From NCBI GenBank assembly GCA_963169325.1, contig CAUJEY010000014.1:1-41336 (forward strand): a DNA stretch of 41,336 nucleotides, given 5' to 3'. Positions 1-8,509 of this stretch are shown here, one piece after another (within the stretch, counting starts at the first letter, position 1; every line of letters starts with the position of its first letter). The stretch is from Bacteroidota bacterium. Its GTDB lineage: Bacteria; Bacteroidota; Bacteroidia; Chitinophagales; Saprospiraceae. A program made the translations under genes and the position numbers. The notes under the pieces are model-generated. The model worked only from the letters and a program-made list of their open reading frames with translations, was not told the origin of the DNA and did not search any database.

Positions 1-285
1 CTCCAGTTCATCGAGCCGTTTGAGCACTTTTTCATCAACATATTCTGCGCGCTCCCGCACGGCTTTGTAAGCATCGCCCAATTTGTCGAGTACGCCGTCG
101 TATTTGCCGCTGTCAAATTTTTGCTTTTCCGATTTCAGCAGGTTCCAGGCGGCGCCCACGGCATCGCCGGTTTTTTTAAATACTTCTTTCGACTGGGCTT
201 TTTCCTGCGAAGTGCCGAAAAAGTAGTTATACACTAAAATACCCGCTACCAGCAGCAGGCCGAGTTTGATGAGCGAACGAATCAT
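1..285 (-). CDS. Membrane-anchored hypothetical protein, C-terminus beyond the window
   Basis: Reading the minus strand from the ATG at 285 gives 95 uninterrupted codons that run off the window edge, so the C-terminus is missing. The protein starts with MIRSLIKLGLLLVAG and has one hydrophobic segment at about residues 4-22. The rest is charged, probably helical, rich in Lys, Glu and Ala (for example YKAVRERAEYVDEKVLKRL), and could form a coiled coil. The segment looks like a membrane anchor or uncleaved signal rather than a lipoprotein signal, since no Cys follows it. It is transcribed in the same direction as the DUF4397 gene upstream, but a terminator-like hairpin separates them. I do not recognise the family and infer no function beyond inner-membrane attachment. 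Confidence 0.6.
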   Translation of the reverse strand, partial: MIRSLIKLGLLLVAGILVYNYFFGTSQEKAQSKEVFKKTGDAVGAAWNLLKSEKQKFDSGKYDGVLDKLGDAYKAVRERAEYVDEKVLKRLDELE

Positions 286-377
286 GGGTAACAGGTTTTT
301 AATTTATTTACAAAAACGGTTTTACTTACCATACACGCAATCCCGTTGTGAAAGTAGTGCTTTTTTAAAAATGGGAT

Positions 378-444
378 CAAAAAAAACACCACGGAGACAC
401 GGCGACCCGGAGCATAAACTCCGTGTCTCCGTGCCTCCGTGGTG
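378..444 (-). terminator. Rho-independent terminator of the DUF4397 gene
   Basis: An inverted repeat (CACCACGGAGACACGG at 387-402 against an interrupted complement ending at 444) lies 31 bases past the DUF4397 stop codon. On the minus strand the hairpin is followed by a run of eight T (complement of 379-386), the classic intrinsic terminator layout. Copies of 'cacggagacacgg' hairpins are common in Bacteroidota intergenic DNA (recalled, not checked), so the stem may come from a repeat family. Confidence 0.7.
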
Positions 445-474
445 AATAAAAAACCTGTCGGAAACACAAATCAA

Positions 475-3400
475 TTACCGCCCCTGCACCACGAATTTTT
501 CAACCCGTACGCCGGCGTCGGACACGATTTCCAGTTGATACATCCCCGACGGCACGCCGGCGAGATTCAACTGCTGCGCAAATTCCCCTTCGGAAACCAA
601 ACCAAAATCGCCTTCTAAAACTAATCGCCCGGCCAGATCGCGGATATTGTACCGCAGTGCCTCGGCTTCGTTCATCTCGAAACGAACCAGCACGTTATCG
701 ATAGCCGGATTCGGCGACAATTGCAGCGAAGCCAGTTTGGCAGCCAGTTCATTCGTATTCACAAATACCGGCAGCGGGAAAGTGTTCCCGTCGGCTAAGG
801 CTACCCACACTTCCAAGCCGGGCTGACCGCCGCCAAAGAACCCGGAAGCAAAAATGGTGGCTGCCTGTCCGCCCAGGGTAGATACGTCGGCCCGGTAACT
901 TTGTATCACCGTATTGTTGTCGTCGGCCGGAGTTACCTGCACGATGTATTCGGACGGCGGCACGGAAATGTAGCTCGAGAAGTCGCCAAAAGAAATGTTG
1001 TCGAACAACACAGGGCCGGTGGAGAGTTTAACATCCACCGCCGGGGCGTCGGGCGAACCGTGGAACAAAGCCAGGTCCACTTCCGTGCTATTTACCGCGC
1101 GGTTGCGGCCGTTTTCATTGACATACAATTCAAACGGTGTAGCCGGCGAACCCACTACGCCTGCGGCCATGATGACATACGATTTGCCGGTTTCCAAACG
1201 GTCGATCGGCAGCGTGTAAATGGCGTCGTCCACGGAAGTGCTGGTGCCTGGCGCGATAGACAGTTCAAAAGGTACCCGTGCCGGGAATAAGCCGAAGTTC
1301 GTTGCTTCGCGGAAACCCAGGTTGTTGAGCACGAGGTCATCGTCGAGATAAGCATCCACCACTGCGGCGGCAGCGCCGGGCGAGTTGTGAATCACCTGTC
1401 CGCGGGCAAACGCCGGAAGCGGCAACACAAAACCGTTCGGCAGCACCAGTACCAGGTCGATTTCCGGGTCGCTGCCCAGCAGGCCGCTGGCCATCACGAT
1501 ACCCACCAGACCGGGCACACCGCTCAGGTCGGCGCCCCAGGTGCCTACCACGGTATTCGGACTGGCCGTCGGCACCATGTCGAGCAGCAATACGGCTGGG
1601 TCGAGCGTCAGATAAGGCAGGAAGGTCCCGTAAGCCAGGTTCGACACGAGCGGCGTGCCGGCGCCCAGGGGCACCAGGTTGACCGCCGGCGCATTCGGTA
1701 CGCCGTGCAAAACGGCTAATTCGATTTTATCAATATCCACCGGACGTTCGCGGGCCATATCATTGACAATCAGCGTAAACGGCGTCGTGGCATTACCATT
1801 TAAACCGCTCGCCACCACAGCATAAGTATCGCCGTTGGTGAGCGTTACCGTGGTGTTGAAAAATGCATCGGCGTCGGAAGTACTGTTCGCCGGCGCTACA
1901 GCCAGGTCGAGCGGTATGCCGGCCGGGAAATAACCGAACGGCGTGGCATCCAGGAACGCAAAATCATTCAGCAGCAAAAATCCGTTGGCATATACGTCCA
2001 CCACAGGGGCAGGCGAATTATGAATGACCTGTACCCTTGCAACCTGCTGGACAGGCAGGGCCACCACCGTGCCATTGGGCAGGGCGGCATACAGGCCGAA
2101 TCCGGGCGTACCGCCCAAAAAGCCGCTGGCAAATACGCGGATGGCAAGTCCCTGGAGGCCGGCCAGGTCGGCGCGGTAAGTCGCAACGATCTGATCCACG
2201 CCGGCGGGTTTAACGTCTAAGTAATAGCCGTCTTCGGCCGGGAGCGTCAGGTAGGGCGTGAAAGCGCCATAAGCCAGGTTGTTCACCAGGGTACCGTTCA
2301 GGCGTTCCACCACGTCCACCGCCGGGGCATCGGGCGCACCATGCAGCACGCTGACGCGCACCGCACCGGCTTGTGCCGTTTCCGCGGCGTTGCCGTCGAT
2401 GATGAGGGCAAACGGCGTGGTCGTGCTGCCCACCACACCGGAGGCGGCTACCAGGTAGGTACCGGAAATAGCAAACGACGCATTGAACGTAGCGATGGCA
2501 TCCGTTGCGGAAGTGCTGTTGGCCGGCGCAATACCGAAAGCCACGTCGCGGCCGGCCGGGAAATCGATATACGGCGTCGCCGTACGGAAAGCGAAATCAT
2601 TCAACAACAAGGTATTGCCGGCATACACGTCCACCGTCGGGCTGGGTGCATTGTGCAGCACCTGTACCCGGGCCGTGGGCGTGAGCGGCAGTTGCAGCAC
2701 CTCGCCGTTGGGCAGGGCTGCGAACAGGCCGAAAGCCGGCGTTCCGCCCAGCGCACCGCTGGCAAATACATAAGCGGCGCCACCGGCGAGTCCGCTGAGG
2801 TCGGCACGGAAAGAGGCCACCACGTTCGGGTCGCCCGCCGCGCGGATGGCTAAGTCGTATTTATCCGGCGCCAGACCGAGATATGGGGTGAACGCTCCGT
2901 AAGCGAGATCGCTCACCACGTTGTTGGCCACAAAAACGGCATCCACATCCACTGCGGGAGCATTGGTAGAACCGTGTATGACGGCAATGTCGACCTGGCC
3001 GGGAATGGCAGCGGTCTCGCGACCGTTTTCATCGACGATCAGCGTAAACGGCGTGGTCGGGTCGCCCACGATACCGGAGGCCGTTACGACGTACGTTTTG
3101 CCTTCCTCAAAAGTGACGGGGAACGTAGCCAACACATCATTCACGCTCTGGCTGTTGCCCAGCGCTACACCGATATTGATAGCCACCTCGGCCGGTACGT
3201 CGATAAACGAGGTAGCCGTGCGGTACACGAAATCGTCGATTAACAGATCGTCGTTGGCATAAATATCGACGGTAGGAGCGGCGCTGTTGTGGATCACTTG
3301 CAAACGAGCAGTGGCCGGCGGAGCGACGGCCGGGAATTCCACCACCGTGCCGTTGGGCAGGGCCGCAAACAAGCCGAATCCGGGCGTTCCGTTCAGGTAA

Positions 3401-5289
3401 CCGCTCGCAAACACTCGGGCCGCGCCACCCGCCAGGCCGCTCAGGTCGGCCTGGAAAGTACCTACTACCGTCGGCGAACCGGCGGGACGGACTTGAAGCA
3501 AATAATTATCGGGATCAACACTCAGGTAAGTGGTCTGTTCCGAGTAGGCCAGGTCGGCGATGATATTGCCGATACCCACTACATCCACGTCAACCGCCGG
3601 CGCGTCGATGGCGCCGTGCAGCACGTTGAAATCCACGTTACCCGGGTCGGCAGCCGCCTCGCGGGCTTCTGCGTCCACCAGGAGCGTAAACGGCCGGCCG
3701 GGGTCGCCCACTACGCCGCTTGCCGTGACGCCGTAGGTTTTTCCTTCTTCAAAAGACGCCGTGAAAGTGGCCAGGGCATCGGCGGAGGAAGTGCTGTTGT
3801 CGAGGGCGATACCCAATGCTATGTCGCGGTCTGCCGGCAGGTCGACAAAAGGAATGGCAGTACGGAAAGCGAAGTTGTTCAGCAACAAGGTATTGCCGGC
3901 ATACACGTCCACGGTGGGTTCCGGGGAGTTGTGGATCACCTGCACCCGGGCCGTGGGTGTGGTGAGCAGTTGCGTCACCGTACCGTTCGGAAAGGCGGCA
4001 AACAAACCAAAAGACGGATCGCCGCCGAGCAGGTCGGCAACAAAAACATACGCGGCGCCACCTTTTAACCCGCTTAAATCGGCGCGAAACGTTGCGGATA
4101 CAGTTTGGGTGCCGGCTTCGCGCACGGCAAAATCATATTTGTCCGGCGCCAGGCTCAGGTATGGCGAGAAAGAACCGTTGTTCAGGTTGGTAATCACGTT
4201 GTTTCCTACAAATAAGGCATCCACGTCCACGCTTTGTGGCGCTTGGAGCGCGCCGTGAATAATAGCAATATCTACGTTGCCGGTGTCTGTGGCTATTTCG
4301 CGGCCGTTTGGATTGACCACGAGGGTGAAGGGAAAATCCGGGTCGCCGACAAAGCCGGCGGCGGTTACGATGTATGTTTTTCCATTCTCTAAGTTCACCG
4401 GAAACGTAGCAACTGACGAAGCCGCGCTGGTGCTGGTATCTAAGGCGACACCCAGGTCGATGTCGACGCCGGCCGGCACAAATATAAACGGTGTGGCGGT
4501 GCGGTACACGAAGTTGTCGATCAGTAAGTCGTCGTTGGCCCACACGTCTACCGTGGGGTTGGGGCTGTTGTGAATCACTTGTACGCGGGCGACCGGGGTG
4601 GCAGGCAGTTCCACTACCGTGCCGTTGGGCAGGGCGGCAAAAAGGCCGAATCCGGGGGTACCCGTCAGCAGGCCGCTGGCAAATACCCGCAGGGCGTTGC
4701 CGGCCAGGCCGCTCAGGTCGGCCTTAAAGGTTTGTACGATGGCATTGCTGCCCGCCGGTTTTACGTCGAGGTAATACACGCCGGGGTCTACGCTCAGGTA
4801 GGGCGTGAAGTCGCCGTAAGCGGCATTGGATACGATTTTGCCGCCGGTGCGCACCACCACATCCACCGCCGGGGCGTCGGGCGAACCGTGCAGCACGTTG
4901 AGATCGACTTTGGCCGGGTTGGCGGCTGTTTCCCGCGCATCGGCGTCGGCGATGAGGGTGAACGGCGTAGCCATGTTGCCCACGATACCGGAAGCCGTGA
5001 TGGCGTAGGTTTTGCCCGTTTCGAAGGTCACCGGAAAGGTTGCAATCGCGTCCATGACCGAGGTGCTGCTCGCAGGGGCCACGGCCACCGTGAGGCCGAT
5101 ACCGGCGGGCAGATCGAGGAACGGCGTAGCCGAACGAAAGGCGAAATCATCGAGCGCTTTCAGGCCGTTCACGTAGATGTCTACGGCCGGATCGGGCGCA
5201 TTGTGGATGATTTGTACCCGGGCCGTTTGCGCGGTTGCCGAAGCGGCAAGCAGCAGAAGGGCGGAAAAAAGGGAAAGTAATGTTCTCAT
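475..5289 (-). CDS. Secreted T9SS protein made of seven tandem double-DUF4397 units
   Basis: This 1604-aa protein begins with a clear signal peptide (MRTLLSLFSALLLLAASATAQ). It then has seven units of about 210-215 residues. Each opens with a variant of ARVQVIHNSPxPTVDVYA and has a second half opening with a variant of VDxxVLHGSPDAPAVDV, the two halves of DUF4397-type beta domains. The last 80 or so residues (LQLSPNPAIDNVLVRF to VEKFVVQGR) are a T9SS type A sorting domain, so the product should be exported across the outer membrane and anchored or released. DUF4397 domains have no established biochemical role; an adhesin or extracellular scaffold is an inference. The units are similar enough in DNA that unequal recombination or mis-assembly of copy number is possible. 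A hairpin terminator follows and a leader inverted repeat precedes the start. Confidence 0.9.
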   Translation of the reverse strand: MRTLLSLFSALLLLAASATAQTARVQIIHNAPDPAVDIYVNGLKALDDFAFRSATPFLDLPAGIGLTVAVAPASSTSVMDAIATFPVTFETGKTYAITASGIVGNMATPFTLIADADARETAANPAKVDLNVLHGSPDAPAVDVVVRTGGKIVSNAAYGDFTPYLSVDPGVYYLDVKPAGSNAIVQTFKADLSGLAGNALRVFASGLLTGTPGFGLFAALPNGTVVELPATPVARVQVIHNSPNPTVDVWANDDLLIDNFVYRTATPFIFVPAGVDIDLGVALDTSTSAASSVATFPVNLENGKTYIVTAAGFVGDPDFPFTLVVNPNGREIATDTGNVDIAIIHGALQAPQSVDVDALFVGNNVITNLNNGSFSPYLSLAPDKYDFAVREAGTQTVSATFRADLSGLKGGAAYVFVADLLGGDPSFGLFAAFPNGTVTQLLTTPTARVQVIHNSPEPTVDVYAGNTLLLNNFAFRTAIPFVDLPADRDIALGIALDNSTSSADALATFTASFEEGKTYGVTASGVVGDPGRPFTLLVDAEAREAAADPGNVDFNVLHGAIDAPAVDVDVVGIGNIIADLAYSEQTTYLSVDPDNYLLQVRPAGSPTVVGTFQADLSGLAGGAARVFASGYLNGTPGFGLFAALPNGTVVEFPAVAPPATARLQVIHNSAAPTVDIYANDDLLIDDFVYRTATSFIDVPAEVAINIGVALGNSQSVNDVLATFPVTFEEGKTYVVTASGIVGDPTTPFTLIVDENGRETAAIPGQVDIAVIHGSTNAPAVDVDAVFVANNVVSDLAYGAFTPYLGLAPDKYDLAIRAAGDPNVVASFRADLSGLAGGAAYVFASGALGGTPAFGLFAALPNGEVLQLPLTPTARVQVLHNAPSPTVDVYAGNTLLLNDFAFRTATPYIDFPAGRDVAFGIAPANSTSATDAIATFNASFAISGTYLVAASGVVGSTTTPFALIIDGNAAETAQAGAVRVSVLHGAPDAPAVDVVERLNGTLVNNLAYGAFTPYLTLPAEDGYYLDVKPAGVDQIVATYRADLAGLQGLAIRVFASGFLGGTPGFGLYAALPNGTVVALPVQQVARVQVIHNSPAPVVDVYANGFLLLNDFAFLDATPFGYFPAGIPLDLAVAPANSTSDADAFFNTTVTLTNGDTYAVVASGLNGNATTPFTLIVNDMARERPVDIDKIELAVLHGVPNAPAVNLVPLGAGTPLVSNLAYGTFLPYLTLDPAVLLLDMVPTASPNTVVGTWGADLSGVPGLVGIVMASGLLGSDPEIDLVLVLPNGFVLPLPAFARGQVIHNSPGAAAAVVDAYLDDDLVLNNLGFREATNFGLFPARVPFELSIAPGTSTSVDDAIYTLPIDRLETGKSYVIMAAGVVGSPATPFELYVNENGRNRAVNSTEVDLALFHGSPDAPAVDVKLSTGPVLFDNISFGDFSSYISVPPSEYIVQVTPADDNNTVIQSYRADVSTLGGQAATIFASGFFGGGQPGLEVWVALADGNTFPLPVFVNTNELAAKLASLQLSPNPAIDNVLVRFEMNEAEALRYNIRDLAGRLVLEGDFGLVSEGEFAQQLNLAGVPSGMYQLEIVSDAGVRVEKFVVQGR

Positions 5290-5292
5290 AAA

Positions 5293-5335
5293 AGTAGGAC
5301 TGGTTTGTTAATTTCGGTTTTAAAACTGTCCTACT
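5293..5335 (-). promoter_or_regulatory. Leader inverted repeat abutting the DUF4397 start codon
   Basis: AGTAGGAC (5293-5300) and GTCCTACT (5328-5335) are perfect complements, and the pairing extends inward to 12 of 14 positions. The 3' arm of the minus-strand hairpin ends only 3 nt before the ATG, so folding would affect access to the start codon. A TAATTTTG match to the Bacteroidota -7 box lies further upstream on the minus strand at 5402-5409. The regulatory role is inferred. Confidence 0.35.
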
Positions 5336-5438
5336 AACAGGTTTTGTTTAAGGATGTTTAAGGCAAACGAATGTTGTATTAAACAAAATTTCCGTTTTGC
5401 TCAAAATTAGCAAATTGGGGAAAGGGGGCATGTTTTTA

Positions 5439-5516
5439 AACACATAGGCACATAGGGCACATATTTTTTTGATTTTCAAAGGTTTAAAGTCTATGTGTTC
5501 TATGTGCCTATGTGTT
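5439..5516. repeat. Intergenic hairpin with 17-bp perfect arms
   Basis: AACACATAGGCACATAG (5439-5455) is the exact reverse complement of 5500-5516, with a 44-bp spacer containing a run of T. It sits in the 621-bp gene-free stretch between the DUF4397 gene and the integrase fragment. Similar 'acacataggcacatag' hairpins are, from memory, a dispersed repeat type in this phylum. No protein-coding signal overlaps it. Confidence 0.6.
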
Positions 5517-5582
5517 GAATTAAAAATATCCAGCGTTGTGGTGGGCGATACGCTGCTACGCACAACCCGCGAACCGCCCCTA

Positions 5583-5742
5583 CCCTCTTTCTTTCTCTCC
5601 CGCCACTTGTCATCTTGGAAGGAACCATTAAAACTTTGTGGCGGACGGCAACCGTCCAATCTACGAGTGTAGCGCCATACGAATACCCCGACGTAGATTG
5701 GACGGTTCCTTCCAGGATGACAGGCGGGGGAGAAAGAAAGGG
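5583..5742. repeat. Long imperfect palindrome, MITE-like
   Basis: The right side (about 5692-5742) pairs with the left side (about 5583-5665). Inner arms AACCGTCCAATCTACG (5650-5665) and 5692-5707 are perfect. Middle arms (TGTCATCTTGGAAGGAACC on the left) match with one mismatch, and outer CTTTCTTTCTCTCCCGCC-type arms match approximately. About 25 bp on the left (around 5626-5649) has no partner and looks like a later insertion. No gene fits here. The layout suggests a degraded palindromic mobile repeat. Confidence 0.5.
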
Positions 5743-5910
5743 GATAGGGAAGATTCCGGGATTTAAGCAAAGCCGGTGCTCGGTGGTAGCATAAAAAAAC
5801 CGGCAAATTGTTGGGCAATAACCCAGCAAGCCATAGATTTGTCGGCAAAGGCGGCCAGAAATAAAATTCACCCGTAGCCCTGCTACGCGGATACGACAAA
5901 ATTTTATTTT

Positions 5911-6414
5911 ATGGCTGTTATCACCATTACGGTCAGCCCCATGCTGCACGAAAACCAGGAACGAATTCGGGTGGATATTCCTTACGACCCGGCCATGATC
6001 CAAAAGATCAGAACTGGCTCCGGCGCCCGCTGGAGCGCGGAACACCGTTGTTTGACACTGAAGCGGTATAGTTGGCGGACGGTGAAAGCCTACAAGAATT
6101 GCTTCGGGCAATTTATCCGGCATTACGATGAAATCAAGCCGAGCCAACTTACGCGGAAACAGATTGATGATTATGTGGTGGGGCTGATTCGGGAAAAGCG
6201 AATTAGCGAGTCGCACCAAAGCCAGATTTTAAGTGCGATCAAGATGTTTTATGCGGAGGTGATTCAGCAGGAAGAAAAAGTAAGAAATATCATCCGTCCA
6301 AAACGCCCGGAAAAATTACCGCATGTGCTGAGTGAGGCAGAAGTCACGCGACTATTTCAAGCAACTACGAATGGGCACCTGAGGTGCGATAACGCAATAG
6401 TTACCTCTCATTAG
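5911..6414 (+). pseudogene. Tyrosine recombinase/integrase, truncated before its catalytic domain
   Basis: The open frame encodes the N-terminal part of a Bacteroidota-type site-specific tyrosine recombinase. It has an extra N-terminal arm (RWSAEHRCLTL), a SAM-like core-binding domain (YSWRTVKAYKNCFGQFIRHY to SESHQSQILSAIKMFYAEV, about residues 50-115), and the linker that normally enters the catalytic domain (RPEKLPHVLSEAEVTRLF, about 130-148). After ATTN the reading departs into unrelated residues and stops, so the Arg-His-Arg-Tyr catalytic residues are all missing. The break is near 6372 and the first cassette core site follows 28 bp later. It could once have mobilised the neighbouring accessory genes, but its orientation is the same as the array, unlike a classical intI. 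Not functional as a recombinase in this form. Confidence 0.8.
6400..6407 (+). other. Cassette core site R' (GTTACCTC), left end of the SUKH cassette
   Basis: GTTACCTC here is the exact reverse complement of GAGGTAAC at 7562-7569, at the other end of the SUKH-like gene. In integron cassettes the gene lies between a GTTRRRY-type core and its inverted partner. The 8-bp exact match is the observation; the cassette reading is inference. Just upstream, 6375-6387 (GCACCTGAGGTGC) is a perfect small palindrome. Confidence 0.5.
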
Positions 6415-6423
6415 AATCGACAA

Positions 6424-7575
6424 ATGAATAATATTAAGATAAAGAAAGAAGAATTTGATACTAATCGAGCTGAAATTGCCAAAGCAGAAGCTATTTTGGA
6501 TAAGAACTTTCCAAATGATTATGTTGAATTCTTACTCCAATATAATGGAGCAATAACCTATCCGAATTGGCCAAATTTAGGTCCAGATAACAAAACAGAG
6601 ATTTGGGAAGTAGAACGATTCTTTAGTATTGGTGATGTAATCATTCAGAAACTTTACCCTATGACATATACTCTTCATGACATCGATGAAGAAAGTTTTC
6701 ATGAACACAATTTGGATCCTAAGAATATCTTAGTTTTCGCTGAAGGAGAAAGAGGAATTTATTTTTTCAATCTTTCAAGTGAGGAATATGGGCAAATCTA
6801 CATAGCAAACTTTTCAGGAGGTGATGGCATTTCAAGAACATCCTGCAATTCTTTTAGCAAATTTCTAAATTCACTTGGGTTCCCGGAAGGGGATGATAAA
6901 GTAGAAATTGATCTGGATTTTGAATTTTCGACAGATTATAATTCTTCGATAAAAGTAATGCAATCGCATATGTTTTATACTCCTGATAAACCTAAACTTG
7001 GCTTCCAACGGTTTAAAGAAGTATTTGACTACTATGAACAAACCACTTCTACAAATGATGGATTTAAGGGAATAGCATACAACTATGTGGATGATAGATT
7101 AAAATTAAATTATCTACTCCAGAAAGGATGCGAGACTGATAATCTCTTAAGAGGAGCAAAAAAAGCAGATACAATTGAATACCTAGTGAAAAAACTAAAA
7201 TTGAACATAAATAGAATGGATAATGGTATATATCCGCTGCAAAACTACCTGATAGATAGACCCGATTATTACGCTAAGCAAAATTATGAATTGATCGATG
7301 AATTATTGAAAAGAGATATACCTTTAGATTGGTCAATAAAAGCTAAAACATATGACGGGAATGATGGGCCCTCAATGCTAGATAAACTTTTAACATTACA
7401 TAAAAAGTATTTGGATATGATTGCAAAAGAGGAGGAATTTCAAAATCAATACAAACGACCAAGTGGAATTCCGCCATTCATCAAAAGTGAACTTATTGAA
7501 GAGAAGATTGGAATTAAGATTGATGATAATTGGATTAACAATATACTTAGAAAAATATCGAGAGGTAACAAGTGA
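6424..7575 (+). CDS. SMI1/KNR4 (SUKH) domain protein with ankyrin-like C-terminus
   Basis: The 383-aa product has an N-terminal SUKH-type region (about 15-155): ILDKNFPNDYVEFLLQYNGA, then an acidic strand-rich stretch with NILVFAEGERGIYFF and IYIANFSGGDGI, ending in NSFSKFLNSLGF. SUKH proteins are mostly immunity or antitoxin proteins that neutralise polymorphic toxins. The C-terminal half (about 200-360) has helical segments such as LLRGAKKADTIEYLVKKLKL resembling degenerate ankyrin repeats, which would add a binding surface. No toxin partner lies next to it, so this may be an orphan immunity gene, the usual state for cassette-borne SUKH genes. It is AT-rich, unlike the flanking T9SS genes. 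The frame ends inside the right-hand core site GAGGTAAC and palindrome. Confidence 0.7.
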   Translation: MNNIKIKKEEFDTNRAEIAKAEAILDKNFPNDYVEFLLQYNGAITYPNWPNLGPDNKTEIWEVERFFSIGDVIIQKLYPMTYTLHDIDEESFHEHNLDPKNILVFAEGERGIYFFNLSSEEYGQIYIANFSGGDGISRTSCNSFSKFLNSLGFPEGDDKVEIDLDFEFSTDYNSSIKVMQSHMFYTPDKPKLGFQRFKEVFDYYEQTTSTNDGFKGIAYNYVDDRLKLNYLLQKGCETDNLLRGAKKADTIEYLVKKLKLNINRMDNGIYPLQNYLIDRPDYYAKQNYELIDELLKRDIPLDWSIKAKTYDGNDGPSMLDKLLTLHKKYLDMIAKEEEFQNQYKRPSGIPPFIKSELIEEKIGIKIDDNWINNILRKISRGNK

Positions 7576-7631
7576 TATGAGATCAGACTTACTATCGCTG
7601 CGTCCGCTCCATATCACAGCCTTTATGTGCA
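7562..7631 (+). other. attC-like palindromic element after the SUKH gene
   Basis: The order is R'' GAGGTAAC (7562-7569), spacer AA, L'' GTGATATGAG (7572-7581), a 25-nt loop, L' CTCCATATCAC (7607-7617), spacer, and a degenerate R' TTTATGTGCA (7622-7631). L'' and L' pair perfectly except for one unpaired C; a bulged base is typical of attC stems. R' matches the reverse complement of the next cassette's R'' (TGCACACAAC at 8393-8402) at 8 of 10 positions. The structure is seen in the sequence; recombination activity is inferred. Confidence 0.5.
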
Positions 7632-7647
7632 AATAAATAAATAAATT

Positions 7648-8391
7648 ATGGAGTTTATCAAGTACGAACAATGTGCTAATTATTGGCTTTTCAAGCCTTC
7701 TAAACAAGTGATTTTTTCAACATTCGAAAAAATTAATTACCGTGCGTTTTTTCGTGAATGGTTAAATGATAATGGACGAATTGAAGTCAGAATTAAAACA
7801 GACGTGAATGCTTTGAATCCGTCTGCAAAACAAGTTGAATCAATAGAGTTTATAATTAAAAATCAAAAAAATATTGTTGATTCAATTTATGATTATTACA
7901 ATAAAGTGCTATCCCCAGTATATAATAATGAAATTGAAAAAAATGACATAGTGAGCGATTTATCGGAATTATGCAATGTATTAGGAATAAGAGAAATAGA
8001 GATTCCTATGCATATAGAATCGAATCATTACTACTTTATAATCGAGTTTGATTTTAAATATGATAATGAGCACGGGTTATGCATCTTGTTTGAAAATAGT
8101 ACTGCAATTGATTCATTCCCCTCAACCGATATTAATTACGATTTAGCAGGTATTTACCTGAATGGATTAAAAAATGATAATGGAATGCCTTTGCGCTTTA
8201 CGTTATATGATTTAGGTAATTATATTGTTTTTCAAACTCATTGCTACTATGATGAACAAATTAACAGGAAAATAAGAAAGGGAATCTACAGAGTAAGTGT
8301 TTTATACAACCAAAGGTCCTTTGATATCAATCTGTTTATCCCAAATCACTTGGAAAGATTTTCCCTAAAACAAATACTTGAAATGAAATAA
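7648..8391 (+). CDS. Hypothetical protein of an AT-rich cassette
   Basis: The 247-aa product has no signal peptide or transmembrane segment and should be cytoplasmic. It is rich in Asn, Ile, Tyr and Asp. A central stretch (about 125-160) with FIIEFDFKYDNEHGLCILF followed by an acidic turn and DLAGIYLNGL looks like a beta-rich module resembling DUF6985-type proteins found beside immunity genes, but I am not confident of that. The C-terminus (QRSFDINLFIPNHLERFSLK) is again beta-strand-like. It is co-directional with its neighbours and framed by core sites on both sides, with no other gene between them. An immunity-like or accessory role would be a guess, and no catalytic motif is visible. Confidence 0.6.
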   Translation: MEFIKYEQCANYWLFKPSKQVIFSTFEKINYRAFFREWLNDNGRIEVRIKTDVNALNPSAKQVESIEFIIKNQKNIVDSIYDYYNKVLSPVYNNEIEKNDIVSDLSELCNVLGIREIEIPMHIESNHYYFIIEFDFKYDNEHGLCILFENSTAIDSFPSTDINYDLAGIYLNGLKNDNGMPLRFTLYDLGNYIVFQTHCYYDEQINRKIRKGIYRVSVLYNQRSFDINLFIPNHLERFSLKQILEMK

Positions 8392-8392
8392 A

Positions 8393-8484
8393 TGCACACA
8401 ACAACGGCTTGCAGTTCATGCCGCCGAACAGCCAACCCGCAAAGCCAGAGCACGACGGCACAACATCCATGCCCAAGTTCGCTG
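8393..8484 (+). other. attC-like palindromic element between the hypothetical and propeller genes
   Basis: It begins with R'' TGCACACAAC (8393-8402) directly after the stop codon and ends with R' GTTCGCTG (8477-8484). Inside, TGCCGCCG (8419-8426) and CGACGGCA (8453-8460) pair 7 of 8, with weaker outer pairing around CTTG and CATGCCCAAG. R' is the exact reverse complement of CAGCGAAC at 9591-9598, the far end of the following gene unit. The stem is less regular than in the other elements. Confidence 0.45.
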
Positions 8485-8509
8485 TAACCAAGAAAAAATA
8501 GAAAATCAA

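Noticed and set aside
2341-4068. Long plus-strand frames opposite the DUF4397 gene, and similar frames opposite the VIT/vWA, HYR and GloVer genes
   Set aside because: High GC and repeats leave the opposite strand open by chance. The repeats show up as unrelated Arg/Gly-rich peptides with no signals or motifs.
5439-5516. CRISPR-like repeats
   Set aside because: The repeats here and elsewhere are inverted pairs or coding tandem repeats. There is no regular direct repeat with unique spacers and no cas gene.
5500-6219. 239-codon minus-strand frame
   Set aside because: It is antisense to the recombinase fragment and an inverted repeat. The plus-strand reading has clear recombinase motifs, so this is a shadow.
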